DNA of 64,000 bases from Lacipirellula parvula (GTDB taxonomy: Bacteria; Planctomycetota; Planctomycetia; Pirellulales; Lacipirellulaceae), in the NCBI RefSeq assembly GCF_009177095.1, contig NZ_AP021861.1, positions 2,276,501-2,340,500 on the forward strand. Reading direction: 5' to 3'. The notes below the pieces were generated by a model. It saw only the letters and a program-made list of their open reading frames with translations, was not told the origin of the DNA and ran no database searches. This document shows positions 8,338-17,230 of this stretch, in pieces (within the stretch, counting starts at the first letter, position 1; every line of letters starts with the position of its first letter). The translations under genes and the position numbers were made by a program.

Positions 8338-8721
8338 ATGTTTCGTGGTATCGCACTACTTATTTTGGTCGCATGTCTAGGTTGCAACTCAAATGACGGG
8401 CCAATTCCCGTCTCCGGGACCGTGAAGGGAGCCGGCGGTGCGGTTATCTCGTTCGAAAGCGGCACGGTGATATTTCAGCCAGTGAGTGCGGGCAAGCCAG
8501 CAAATGGCGCGGTTGATCCATCCGGCGAATTCAAAATGACGACCGTGTCGCCGAATGATGGCGTTCACCCAGGGATCTACAAAGTCGCTGTTCAACTTTG
8601 GAAGAACTATCGCAACCAGGAACTCGCCGTGCCGAAGGCCTACGGCGATCCGGCCACGACGCCTCTCGAAGTCACCGTCGATGCGGATCATGACCACTTC
8701 GACCTTGTTATTGAGAAATAG
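8338..8721 (+). CDS. small lipoprotein downstream of DUF1559 gene
   Basis: 127 residues. The signal sequence ends in a lipobox with Cys16 (ACLGC). The mature part begins PIPVSGTVKGAGGAVISF and is a beta-sandwich-like domain resembling the carboxypeptidase-regulatory/transthyretin-like lipoproteins that often follow DUF1559 genes in planctomycetes. A PxxYGDPATTPL stretch near residue 100 is characteristic of these partners (family knowledge). Probably co-transcribed with the DUF1559 gene. Role unknown; an envelope partner is inferred. Confidence 0.8.
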   Translation: MFRGIALLILVACLGCNSNDGPIPVSGTVKGAGGAVISFESGTVIFQPVSAGKPANGAVDPSGEFKMTTVSPNDGVHPGIYKVAVQLWKNYRNQELAVPKAYGDPATTPLEVTVDADHDHFDLVIEK

Positions 8722-8876
8722 CAACGGGCATGGCGGCTTCGCGACGCCGAAGCCGCCGGCAACGCGCTAATTGCGTTAAATCTCCGCCGAGGAGTTGCCC
8801 GCCGCAACGCATCGACGCCACAATCAGAAAGCTGGCCGATTCACGCCAGCTTCACTGCAACTGATAGGTGGCCACG

Positions 8877-10307
8877 ATGCTCGTTCGACTACGTCTGGGG
8901 ACGCTTAAGCGACTCTGTTTTGGATTGTTTGCCGCGGCGCTGGTCTGCGGCGGGCATGTCAATGCTTCCGCAGCGACCGCGGAGCAGCCCAATATCGTCA
9001 TCATCGTCGGCGACGACATGGGCTACTCCGACGTCGGTTTCAATGGTTCGAAAGAAATCCCGACGCCGCACCTCGACGCCCTCGCCGCCGCGGGGACGAA
9101 GTTCACGAACGGTTACGTTTCGGGGCCCTACTGTTCGCCGACGCGGGCTGGGCTGTTGACGGGACGCTACCAAACCCGGTTCGGACACGAGTTCAACCCC
9201 AGCGCCGCCAAGAACGCGGGCTTGCCGCTGACCGAGCGAACCATTGCCGATCGGCTTCGCGGCGCCGGCTATCGCACGGGGCTCGTCGGCAAGTGGCATC
9301 TCGGTTCGTCGCCCGATCGCCATCCGAACAGCCGCGGTTTCGACGAGTTCTTCGGCTTCATCGCCGGCGCCCATCCCTACATGCCAGGGCAGGGGCCGCC
9401 GATCTTCCGCAATCGCGAGAAGGTGAAGGAAACCGAATACCTCACCGACGCGTTGGGCCGCGAAGCGGTGGCGTTCATCGATCGGCATCAGAAGGAGCCG
9501 TTCTTCCTATACCTCGCCTTCAACGCCGTCCACACGCCGATGGAAGCGCAAGAGGAGCGGATGGCGAAGTTCGCGCACATCAAAGACACGAAGCGCCGCC
9601 AATACGCCGCGATGATGGCGGCGATGGACGACGCGATCGGTAGCGTGCTGGCTGAACTCGACAAGACGGGACTGAGCGACAATACGCTCGTCTTCTTCTT
9701 CAGCGATAACGGCGGTCCGACAATGGCGACGACCGCCACTAACGGATCGATCAACGCGCCGCTCCGCGGTTCGAAACGGACGACGCTAGAAGGGGGCGTG
9801 CGAGTGCCGTTCCTGGCGAAGTGGCCTGGCAAGATTCCCGCCGGCAAGTCGTACGATCTGCCGGTCATTCAACTCGACGCCACACGGACGGCCCTCGTCG
9901 CGGGGGGCGCCGACCAGGCGAATGACAAGATGCTGGAGGGCGTCGACTTGTTGCCGTATCTCGCCGGAAAGAATGCCGCGGCTCCGCACGAGGCCCTCTT
10001 CTGGCGGTTCGGCGAACAGATGGCCGTGCGGAAGGGGGACTGGAAACTGGTGAAGTACGACCCGGTGGTCGACGGCGGCAAGAAGGGCGCTACCGACGCG
10101 CGGCTCTACAACCTCGCCAGCGATCTGAGCGAAGAGAAGAATCTCATCGCCGAGGAGCCGGAGAAGGCGAAGGAACTGCAAGCGGCGTGGGAAGAATGGA
10201 ACAAGTCGAACGTCCCGCCGCTGTGGGGGCAGAACGAAGGGAAGGCGGAAGCGAAGAACAAGAAGGGAAAGGCGAAGCGCCGCGCAGCCGCCGCGGCAGC
10301 GGAGTAG
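8877..10307 (+). CDS. secreted sulfatase (arylsulfatase family)
   Basis: 476 residues from the ATG at 8877, which has an aggtgg site about seven bases upstream; an in-frame GTG at 8868 is the alternative. A signal peptide spans about residues 1-32. The sulfatase core follows: metal ligands in VGDDMGYSDVG (about 46-47) and the active-site motif C86-SPTR90, whose Cys is converted to formylglycine. Then GLVGKWHLG, and NDTLVFFFSDNGGP as the second metal site. The C-terminus ends in a Lys/Ala-rich tail (KNKKGKAKRR...) that looks disordered. Desulfation of algal or host polysaccharides is the usual role; the exact substrate cannot be inferred. Confidence 0.93.
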   Translation: MLVRLRLGTLKRLCFGLFAAALVCGGHVNASAATAEQPNIVIIVGDDMGYSDVGFNGSKEIPTPHLDALAAAGTKFTNGYVSGPYCSPTRAGLLTGRYQTRFGHEFNPSAAKNAGLPLTERTIADRLRGAGYRTGLVGKWHLGSSPDRHPNSRGFDEFFGFIAGAHPYMPGQGPPIFRNREKVKETEYLTDALGREAVAFIDRHQKEPFFLYLAFNAVHTPMEAQEERMAKFAHIKDTKRRQYAAMMAAMDDAIGSVLAELDKTGLSDNTLVFFFSDNGGPTMATTATNGSINAPLRGSKRTTLEGGVRVPFLAKWPGKIPAGKSYDLPVIQLDATRTALVAGGADQANDKMLEGVDLLPYLAGKNAAAPHEALFWRFGEQMAVRKGDWKLVKYDPVVDGGKKGATDARLYNLASDLSEEKNLIAEEPEKAKELQAAWEEWNKSNVPPLWGQNEGKAEAKNKKGKAKRRAAAAAAE

Positions 10308-10312
10308 CGCTC

Positions 10313-10400
10313 CTAGCCCCGGGCTCCGCCCGGGGGTGGGCGACCATTTCGGTAGGCGTTGTCGCGCGTAGTGCAACCCCCGGGCGGAGCCCGGGGCTAG
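10313..10400. repeat. family G palindromic repeat (ccccgggcggagcccgggg)
   Basis: Two inverted arms, each itself a hairpin, lie around a spacer of about 40 bases. The left arm is ctagccccgggctccgcccg and the right arm ends cggagcccggggctag. Both outer ends are CTAG. Other copies are at 38249-38338 and 49055-49143. This one lies in a convergent gap six bases after the sulfatase stop codon. Confidence 0.9.
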
Positions 10401-10440
10401 ACAGCGCTAGCTGGCGGTTGCAGCTTCGATCTCACTAAAC

Positions 10441-10481
10441 AAAAAACAGGCCCCGGCGAATTTCGCCGGGGCCTGTTCGTT
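10441..10481 (-). terminator. perfect-palindrome intrinsic terminator
   Basis: A 16-bp stem (10445-10460 with 10462-10477, aacaggccccggcgaa) has a single central base. On the minus strand it is followed by six T, so it ends the large exported-protein gene whose stop is at 10514. On the plus strand TTCGTTTT follows, so it can also stop transcription from the sulfatase gene. Confidence 0.9.
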
Positions 10482-10513
10482 TTAACGTTCGCTTGTTCGA
10501 GAACTCTTAAGGA

Positions 10514-12736
10514 CTAATCCTCCAGGTCTTCGAACTTCGAAATCGAGTGGGTCATCCAGGCGTCGTCTTCCTTGACCGTTTCGCTCCAGACGCCGCGGAA
10601 GCACTTCAGCACTTCCAGGCCGGTGTGAACCTGGCTGATGATCTCGCCCGCTTGCGAACCATCTTCCGGCTCTTTGCCGGCGGCTTCTTCGCCTTCGACG
10701 CTCGAGCGGATGCCGTAGTCGACCCACGGGGTCACCGCATCGATCAGCGCGGGGAAGTCGAAGCCAACCACCGCCGCCCGCGGCTCGTCCGCCGAACCGA
10801 CCGGGAAGCTCTCCCACGGCGTTTCGGTAAGGACTCGCTTGGCCAGCTCGGGCGAGCTGCTGATCGTCGCCACGTGTTCGCCGACGCCGATCGCCAAGGC
10901 GATCTGGTCGTCAAGCTTGGCTTCGCTCGGAGCAGCCCAGGTGTAGATTGAACCGTCCGAAGCTTCCGTTTCCTCAGGCTCGGGCAATTCGAAGTCTTCC
11001 GGCACTTCGCTTTCGTCGAATTCCTTGAAGGCTTCGACCGCTTCTTGAGCGATCGACCAATAAGCCTTGCCCGCTGCCTTCAACTCGTCAGCGTCGCTGA
11101 CGCCGAAGACCAGCGCGACCTCGGCCATCGGAAGTTCGGCGTATGACTCGGGCATTTCGCCTTGCCACTTCTTGCTGGTGATGTCGGCGTCGAGGACGAA
11201 GCCGCCTTGGCCATCTTCGAGCGCCGGAATCAGGTGCTCGCGGGTTGCCTCGTCGATCTTCGCCAACAGCGGCTTCACGACTTCGAGGACCTTCTCGGCT
11301 TCGGCGCGATCATCTTCGTCCATTTCGGCGAGGCCGTAACCTTCGAAATACTCGATGCCTTTGCCGACCCACTTGGCGAGCAGAGCGTACGCCTCGGGGT
11401 CGCTCACGCCGCGGCCGACGAACGCGAACACCGGATTGCCGCCCACGTGGTTGGTCAGTTCCAGCGGCAACGAGCCGTCGAGACGGGTGTTCTCAGCCCA
11501 GTTGTAGGTGAAGCTCTCGAAGCCTTCTTCCGTCTTCAGCGTGCAGCCGGCGATGTCGCCGGGCTTCGGCAGATAGGGCTTCAGGTCGCTGGCCAGCTCG
11601 ACGAGGTCTTCGCTGAGTTCGCCTTTGAGTTCGTCGTCGATGTCGTCCGACGCTTCGATCAGCGCGCCGAGTTCTTCCGCGGCGTCGTCGAGGTCGGCGG
11701 CCGACAGCATTTGGGCCTTCATCACGCCGGCGCTAATAAATTGGACGCCGACCAGGTCGCCTTCCTCTTCTTCAAGGTGAGGCAACAGCGGCTCGAACGA
11801 GTCGGTTTCGACGAGCAGATCGTTGTCTTCGTCGCCGAGCGTGGCGAGTTGTTCCGTCGATTCGCCGATCGAGAGGACGACGTAGGTGTCCCACACGCCG
11901 AGCGCGACGGCGATTTTCTTGTCGGAAATGATTTCCTTCAGGCTGTCGTAGGTCTTTTCGTCGATCTGCAGACCGGCCGGCTTTTCCTCGGGCCACGGGA
12001 TGGTCGATCCGTCGAGGTTGAGCACGAGGTATTCGACTTCGTTGATCGTTTCGCGCTCGAACTCGATTTCAGTCTTCGAGTTCTTCAGCGCCATCTTTAC
12101 GACGACTTCCAGACGCTTCAGCTGCGTTTCGCCCGCGGCATTGTCCTTCACCTTGAAGGCCATGAGCATGTCGGGGACCGTCAGCAGCTCAGGATCTTCG
12201 GCGATCGCGTCGGCGACGGCTCGCATGCGGGCTTCGTTCGGGTCGATGTGCCCGCCGGCGGCGTTCATCGCTTCGATCATCGGCGCCAGGCGGCTGCCTT
12301 GGACGATGCTCAGCAGTTCCATGAACTTCGGGAAGTCTTCGCCAGCGATGAAGACGACCTCTTCCGAGAACATCTCGCCGAGCAACTTCGCGAGTTGCTG
12401 GTTCTCCGGCAGCTCCATCAGCTGCCAGAACATGGCAGCCGGGCCTTCCGGATTGTTGATTTGCATTTGGGCCATCTGCCAGCCCATGGCGACGGACGGA
12501 ATCTCGACGAATTTCTTCCAGGCATTGCTCTCGGCAATGACGTCGATCTGCTCCTTGATCCGCAAGCTGCTGGTGTAGACGCTCGCGCTCGCTGGCGCCC
12601 AGTCGAGCGAGTTGCCGTAGTCTTCGTCATCGGCGGCGAAGGTCGGCGCCGCGAGCATGAGGCCCGCGGCCAGCGCCGCGCTGCGGCCGAGGGCCGGCAG
12701 CAATCGGCTGCAGAAGCGAACAGAGAAAGTTTTCAT
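10514..12736 (-). CDS. large acidic exported protein of unknown function
   Basis: 740 residues from the ATG at 12734-12736; the upstream in-frame ATG would put charged residues before the signal peptide. A clear signal peptide (MKTFSVRF... to PTFAADDED, cleavage about residue 38) is followed by a long acidic soluble chain with many Glu/Asp-rich helices and no membrane segment. No domain was recognised. The repeated style of sentences such as ALAIGVGEHVATISSSPELAKRV and the weakly repeated halves suggest a planctomycete-specific periplasmic family. It stands alone with its own terminator. Confidence 0.75.
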   Translation of the reverse strand: MKTFSVRFCSRLLPALGRSAALAAGLMLAAPTFAADDEDYGNSLDWAPASASVYTSSLRIKEQIDVIAESNAWKKFVEIPSVAMGWQMAQMQINNPEGPAAMFWQLMELPENQQLAKLLGEMFSEEVVFIAGEDFPKFMELLSIVQGSRLAPMIEAMNAAGGHIDPNEARMRAVADAIAEDPELLTVPDMLMAFKVKDNAAGETQLKRLEVVVKMALKNSKTEIEFERETINEVEYLVLNLDGSTIPWPEEKPAGLQIDEKTYDSLKEIISDKKIAVALGVWDTYVVLSIGESTEQLATLGDEDNDLLVETDSFEPLLPHLEEEEGDLVGVQFISAGVMKAQMLSAADLDDAAEELGALIEASDDIDDELKGELSEDLVELASDLKPYLPKPGDIAGCTLKTEEGFESFTYNWAENTRLDGSLPLELTNHVGGNPVFAFVGRGVSDPEAYALLAKWVGKGIEYFEGYGLAEMDEDDRAEAEKVLEVVKPLLAKIDEATREHLIPALEDGQGGFVLDADITSKKWQGEMPESYAELPMAEVALVFGVSDADELKAAGKAYWSIAQEAVEAFKEFDESEVPEDFELPEPEETEASDGSIYTWAAPSEAKLDDQIALAIGVGEHVATISSSPELAKRVLTETPWESFPVGSADEPRAAVVGFDFPALIDAVTPWVDYGIRSSVEGEEAAGKEPEDGSQAGEIISQVHTGLEVLKCFRGVWSETVKEDDAWMTHSISKFEDLED

Positions 12737-12930
12737 CGGTCCATCCTGAAGGTGAGGTACGACAATCAAGCGGTGCGTGTTGGCTTCGCCCTAAGCGCAA
12801 GCCGGCACTGTAGTGCTGCCTGTGCGCGATTGCAACCTGCATTTGCAGGCGCGCAGAAATCGCTCGGCAAGGGTAGCTTATTCGCCGTGCCACGGGGAAA
12901 ATTGCCGGAATCCCTGAAAAACGGGCCGTT

Positions 12931-14451
12931 TTAGCCCAGCTTGGGGAACTCGCTCCGCAGCGAGCGGTAGAGCCCCTGGAACACCGGGAAGGCTTGGTCG
13001 TACGCCTTTCGAGCACGGGCGTCGGGCTTGCTGCTTTCGGCTGTTTTGACCGCCGCGGCGCACGCTTGGCTGATGTCCTTGTAATGACCTGCCCCCACTG
13101 CGGCGAGTAGCGCGACGCCGTACGCGGGGCCTTCGTCGGCCGCCATCGCACTCACTGCCTTACCGAAGACGTCGGCCTGCATCTGCCGCCAGAAGGGGTT
13201 CTTCGCCCCGCCGCCGCCCGCGCGAACTTGCTTCACCGGGACGCCGAGGCCTTCGATGATCTCGAAGCTATCGCGCAGGGCGTAGGTGACGCCTTCGAGA
13301 ATCGACCGCACAATGTGGCCGCGTCCGTGGGCGAGCGTGAGACCGATCAGCGCGCCGCGAGCATGCGGATCGAGATGCGGCGTCCGCTCGCCGGCGAGGT
13401 AGGGGAGGAACTGCAAGCCCTCGGCGCCGGTGGGCGTGGCGGCCGCTTCCTTCACCAGCTCTTCGAAGCTAACGGTCGGCTTGCGGGCGCCTTTCTTATC
13501 AATCGTGGAGCAGAGGGCGTCCTGGAACCACTGCAGCGAACCGCCGGCGGAGAGAATGACCCCCATCATGTGCCACTTGCCGCGGACCGCGTGGCAGAAG
13601 GTGTGGAGTCGACCTTCGGGATCGAACTGCGGTTCATCGCTGTGGACGAACACGACGCCCGAGGTGCCGATCGACGTGGCGAGCAGGCCCGCCTTGACGA
13701 TGCCGTTGCCGACCGCGCCCGCTGCACAGTCGCCAGCGCCGCCGACGACCTTGCACGCCGTTGTCAGGCCGAGCAGCTTGGCCGCCTCGGCGGTGAGCGT
13801 GCCGGTGACTTCCTCTGATTCGTAGCACTTCGGCAGCAGGCTGTTGTCGAGTTCCAGCTTGTCGAGCAGCGGTTGCGACCAGCGGCGATGGACCACGTCG
13901 AGCAACAGCGTGCCGCTGGCGTCGCTCACTTCGGTGGCGAACTCGCCCGTGAGCCGCCGGCGAATCTCGTCCTTCGGCAGCAGCACCTTCACCGTCTTGG
14001 CAAAGTTCTTCGGCTCGTTGTTGCGGAGCCAGAGGATCTTCGGGGCCGTGAAGCCGGTGAGCGCCGGGTTCGCGACCATTTGGATCAGCTTCGCCCGGCC
14101 GCCGGCGCGGGACTCGATCTCTTCGCACTCCTTCGCCGTGCGCTGGTCGTTCCAGAGGAGGGCAGGGCGGATCACTTTGCCCGCTTTGTCGAGGAAGACC
14201 GAGCCATGCATCTGGCCGGAGAGGCCGATCGCGGCCACGTCGCTCGGCTTCAGCTTGGCTTGCTTGACGACGGCGCGGACGACCTTGATCGTCGCGGCCC
14301 ACCAGTCTTCGGGATCCTGCTCGCTCCAGAGGGGCTTCGGGTGGGCGCAGCCGTAGTTGGAACTTGCCGAGGCGAGGATCTCGCCTGCGGGGGAGATCGC
14401 GAGAGCCTTCGTCCCCGAGGTGCCGACGTCGATGCCGAGGCAGACTGCCAT
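12931..14451 (-). CDS. xylB: xylulokinase
   Basis: 506 residues, FGGY carbohydrate kinase; phosphorylates D-xylulose to xylulose 5-phosphate. Motifs: the phosphate-binding GIDVGTSGT (6-14); GLSGQMHG (75-82), typical of the xylulokinase subgroup; WNDQRT; the catalytic base Asp241 in GGAGDCAAGAVG; and a second ATP-binding block with SILEGVTYALRDS and GGGAKNPFWRQ. No xylose isomerase, transporter or regulator gene lies beside it, so it is an isolated gene here. Xylulose specificity is inferred from the LSGQMHG block. Confidence 0.93.
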   Translation of the reverse strand: MAVCLGIDVGTSGTKALAISPAGEILASASSNYGCAHPKPLWSEQDPEDWWAATIKVVRAVVKQAKLKPSDVAAIGLSGQMHGSVFLDKAGKVIRPALLWNDQRTAKECEEIESRAGGRAKLIQMVANPALTGFTAPKILWLRNNEPKNFAKTVKVLLPKDEIRRRLTGEFATEVSDASGTLLLDVVHRRWSQPLLDKLELDNSLLPKCYESEEVTGTLTAEAAKLLGLTTACKVVGGAGDCAAGAVGNGIVKAGLLATSIGTSGVVFVHSDEPQFDPEGRLHTFCHAVRGKWHMMGVILSAGGSLQWFQDALCSTIDKKGARKPTVSFEELVKEAAATPTGAEGLQFLPYLAGERTPHLDPHARGALIGLTLAHGRGHIVRSILEGVTYALRDSFEIIEGLGVPVKQVRAGGGGAKNPFWRQMQADVFGKAVSAMAADEGPAYGVALLAAVGAGHYKDISQACAAAVKTAESSKPDARARKAYDQAFPVFQGLYRSLRSEFPKLG

Positions 14452-14693
14452 AAAGATCTCCGAGCTCTATCCTAAGGTGCCGCCGCAGAGTCGCGGCTCG
14501 TGATTAGCGTTCAACCAACGAAGAGGGGCGTAGCGGCCCGTTGGTGGACGAGTATAACTGCCGCACGAGTCGAGCGGCAGGCGGAACGGGCGCCGACGCA
14601 AAGTGACGGGGCGATGTAATTATTCGAAGGTCGGCGGCGGGACCAGCAAGAATAAGCTCGCGTTCCGACGGTGAAATCAGATAGACTGCGTGG

Positions 14694-14888
14694 ATGAACC
14701 GCGATCATCGTCGACAATTCGGTCTCGGCGCCTTGCTGGCTTTGGCGACGATCGTTCCGCTGTGGCTCGGTTGGGCCGAAACGGTCGTCGAGCGGATTGA
14801 AGAGGACAAGCGGAATCAGGCTGCTGCTGCGGCTGCTTCGACGACGCGGCCAGCGGTAGTCTTCGGCCACTGGCAAGGAGCGAGATGA
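14694..14888 (+). CDS. small single-span membrane protein
   Basis: 64 residues. A basic start (MNRDHRRQ), one hydrophobic segment (about 10-28), then a charged and Ala-rich tail. Its stop overlaps the start of the next gene in ATGA (14885-14888), which argues that both are real and translated together. Not recognised. Confidence 0.5.
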   Translation: MNRDHRRQFGLGALLALATIVPLWLGWAETVVERIEEDKRNQAAAAAASTTRPAVVFGHWQGAR

Positions 14889-15151
14889 AGGCCGCCAAAC
14901 AAATCTTGAAGGTGTCGGCAACGCTCGCGAATCTCGGGCTCGTCGGAGCTGTGATGCTCCGCAATCCGGACCTGCGGCAGTACCTCGCCACGGTTGCCGG
15001 GGCAATGTTCTTCACCGCGATCACCTGCGGCGTTACCATCTTGTGTTCGGGTTACTACAAGACGGCGGTACAGGGTGCGAAGCGTCAGCACGACGCTCAT
15101 CGTGCTTTCGGTTCCAGCGGCGACAAGACTTCGCCGGTCTCGACGACCTGA
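14885..15151 (+). CDS. small membrane protein, translationally coupled
   Basis: 88 residues with two hydrophobic segments (about 12-26 and 35-55) joined by NPDLRQYL, and a basic C-terminus. It starts in the ATGA overlap with the preceding small gene. The last 55 bases run antisense to the end of the convergent gene 15097-15321. Function unknown. Confidence 0.5.
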   Translation: MKAAKQILKVSATLANLGLVGAVMLRNPDLRQYLATVAGAMFFTAITCGVTILCSGYYKTAVQGAKRQHDAHRAFGSSGDKTSPVSTT

Positions 15152-15321
15152 TACTTGCCGTCATCGAGGATCGCGACTTCCGAGCCATTGAGCATCGAGA
15201 CGGTCGGCGGATCGGCGGTGACTTGCTCTTGGCCGTCGGCGTCGACCTCGACGCGCAGCCGCTCGATGAACCGCAGTTTGATCTGTTCGCCACGCTCGGT
15301 AAGAGCGAGTCGAATACTCAT
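15097..15321 (-). CDS. small hypothetical protein
   Basis: 74 residues from MSIRLALTERGEQ; five extra codons are possible from the ATG at 15336. Soluble, beta-rich, charged. The pattern SMLNGSEVAILDDGKYQVVETGEVL looks like a real protein, not antisense noise. No family recognised. It converges on the small membrane-protein pair with a 55-base overlap. Confidence 0.55.
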   Translation of the reverse strand: MSIRLALTERGEQIKLRFIERLRVEVDADGQEQVTADPPTVSMLNGSEVAILDDGKYQVVETGEVLSPLEPKAR

Positions 15322-15336
15322 CCGCTCAGTGAACAT

Positions 15337-15823
15337 GCTAGACCCGTATCGCCGCCAAAGAAAACGGTAGTCTAAATCGGCGTCGGGCGGATGTTAAGGT
15401 CCGGGCGGGAAAAATGCCGGCCGGCGCCGCGGGGCTCAGGGGTCGATCGAGAGCAACGCGGCCGCCGGCAGGCGGGCGCCGGCGGCATTTTTCGCAGAGG
15501 AAGGTGCGAGAAACCATCCACGAGCCTGCCGCAGGCGCGATTGCCGGCGTCTGGCGACGCGGCGTTGATGTCAGAGTAATTGCTGCGAGGCACCCGTCAA
15601 ATTGGATGTGTTAAAAGTAATTAAAGCGTTGTCGTCACTCCATTTTGTGCGTGAAAACGTCCAGCGGCGGATTTTTTGGCGAGCGGATCGCCGCACATTC
15701 GGCACAGCCGGACCCGCCGCGGGCGAGCGGGTCGCGAGGTCGCGTTCCCTGGCGGGGCGAGGCGGCGGGGCGGTAGAATAGGCGAGGCCCGCTCATCCAC
15801 CCGCAATCCCCGATCGATCTCGC
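15337..15823. other. intergenic region with long inverted repeat
   Basis: 487 bases without a credible gene, upstream of the solute-binding lipoprotein. It contains the inverted repeat at 15405-15495 (separate entry) and a TAAAAGTAATTAAAG AT-rich island near 15611-15625 that may belong to a promoter. Confidence 0.5.
15405..15495. repeat. imperfect long-armed inverted repeat
   Basis: The left arm (15405-15427, gcgggaaaaatgccggccgg...) and right arm (15476-15495, ggcgccggcggcatttttcgc) pair over about 20 bases across a GC-rich spacer of roughly 50 bases. An RNA from here would fold into a long stem. It matches none of the other repeat families in the window. Confidence 0.55.
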
Positions 15824-17230
15824 ATGGCTGTTTTTGTCGCTATCTCGCCTGCCGGCCCTTTGCCTCACCGTTGGCTCTGTTCGCTGCTCGCGCTGGTTCT
15901 CGTGTCGCTCGTCGGGTGCGGCGGAGGTGGAAGCGACCCGGCGGCCGCGTCCGACCCGCAGGCCGAGCCGCTCACGCCGGCGCCGGTGGTGACGTTGACG
16001 GTACAGGTCGCGGGGGACGTCCAGTTGGCTGAAGGCTTGCGGCTGCTGCGCGGCGAGTGGAAGGCCCGCACCGGCGGGGAACTGAAAGTCGACAGCGTGT
16101 CGCTCGAGGAATTTCTCACCGCGGAGCGGTTGGTTGGCGATGTGGTCATCTTTCCCTCGCGACAGTTGGGCGCCTTGGTCGAGCGGGGCGACTTGCGGCC
16201 GCTGCGGGCGACGACGCTCGCTGATCCCGCATTTGGGTTGAACGATATTTTCCCGGCCATTCGCGAAGCGGAAATGAAGTTCGGCGGGCAAGTTTATGCG
16301 TTGCCGCTTGGTTCGCCGCCGCTGATGATTTTTTCGCAGTTTGGGGCCGCGATGCCGAAGCCGGCTGAGTATCCGGTCGCGACGGCGCCGACTGACGGGC
16401 TGTCGGCGGCGCACTCGCTCATCTTACGGGGGCTGGGTTACACCGAGTCGTACCGCCGCAGCGAAGCGCTCTTCGATCCGGCGAGCATGACGCCGCGGAT
16501 TGCGGAGCCGCAGTTTGTGAAGGCGCTCGTTGAGTTGACGGCCGCCAATGCGCCACGCGGCGATCAGCCGCCGATCGGGTTTGCCGAAGCAATGCGCTTG
16601 GTGGGAAATGATGAGGCGAAGTCGACGCTAGGCTGGCCGAGCGCGATCGACGAGGATTTCGCTGCCGAGGATGGTGCGGCGCCGCGCGACGTGGCGTTCG
16701 CGGCAATCCCGCCGACGGCGGAAACTTACTCGCAGACGCGCGGCGGTTGGGAACGCGAAACGAATCCGTCGGCCGTCGTGCTGCTCGGCGTTGAAGGGCG
16801 ACTCGTCGGGGTGACTGCCGGTACGCGAAACGCGGTAGCGGGGTTTCAACTGGCCCAGTGGCTGACGACCGGCGACGTGGCGACGGGATTAAGTTCCCGG
16901 AGCACCGGGACGCTGTGGTATCGGGCGTCGCAGGCGGGTGCCAGTAGCCGATGGATGAAAAAGTTGACGGTGGCGAAGGAGGCGGAGCCGGTGACGAAGC
17001 TCGTCGCCGCGGCCCTGGCCACCGAGGCGCCGACGCTTGTGCCACGGATCCCGGCGATCGACGAGTATCTCAACCACCTCGCGGAAGTGGTGCGGACGGC
17101 CCCGGCCGACGAGGCCGCAGCCACGGTCGCCCTGGAAGGGGTCGCGGCCAAGTGGGAGGAGATCACCGAACGCCTTGGCCGTGACAAGCAGGCGGCGGCT
17201 TATCGGCGGCACTTAGGTGAGACGGAATGA
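15824..17230 (+). CDS. extracellular solute-binding lipoprotein
   Basis: 468 residues. Signal peptide with lipobox LVGC (Cys32), then a Gly/Ala/Pro linker and a bilobed substrate-binding-protein-like region. TLTVQVAGDVQLAEGLRLLRGEW opens the first lobe, and VVIFPSRQLGALVERGDLRPL and FGGQVYALPLGSPPLMIF are patterns seen in family 1 sugar-binding proteins. No permease or ATPase gene is adjacent, so the transporter is elsewhere or the protein acts as a sensor. Substrate unknown. Confidence 0.75.
   Translation: MAVFVAISPAGPLPHRWLCSLLALVLVSLVGCGGGGSDPAAASDPQAEPLTPAPVVTLTVQVAGDVQLAEGLRLLRGEWKARTGGELKVDSVSLEEFLTAERLVGDVVIFPSRQLGALVERGDLRPLRATTLADPAFGLNDIFPAIREAEMKFGGQVYALPLGSPPLMIFSQFGAAMPKPAEYPVATAPTDGLSAAHSLILRGLGYTESYRRSEALFDPASMTPRIAEPQFVKALVELTAANAPRGDQPPIGFAEAMRLVGNDEAKSTLGWPSAIDEDFAAEDGAAPRDVAFAAIPPTAETYSQTRGGWERETNPSAVVLLGVEGRLVGVTAGTRNAVAGFQLAQWLTTGDVATGLSSRSTGTLWYRASQAGASSRWMKKLTVAKEAEPVTKLVAAALATEAPTLVPRIPAIDEYLNHLAEVVRTAPADEAAATVALEGVAAKWEEITERLGRDKQAAAYRRHLGETE

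Noticed and set aside
11162-12934. 590-residue open frame on the plus strand
   Set aside because: Antisense to the large exported protein, whose signal peptide and terminator support the minus-strand gene. The plus-strand product has an out-of-frame look (Arg/Asp/Val-rich, no domain).
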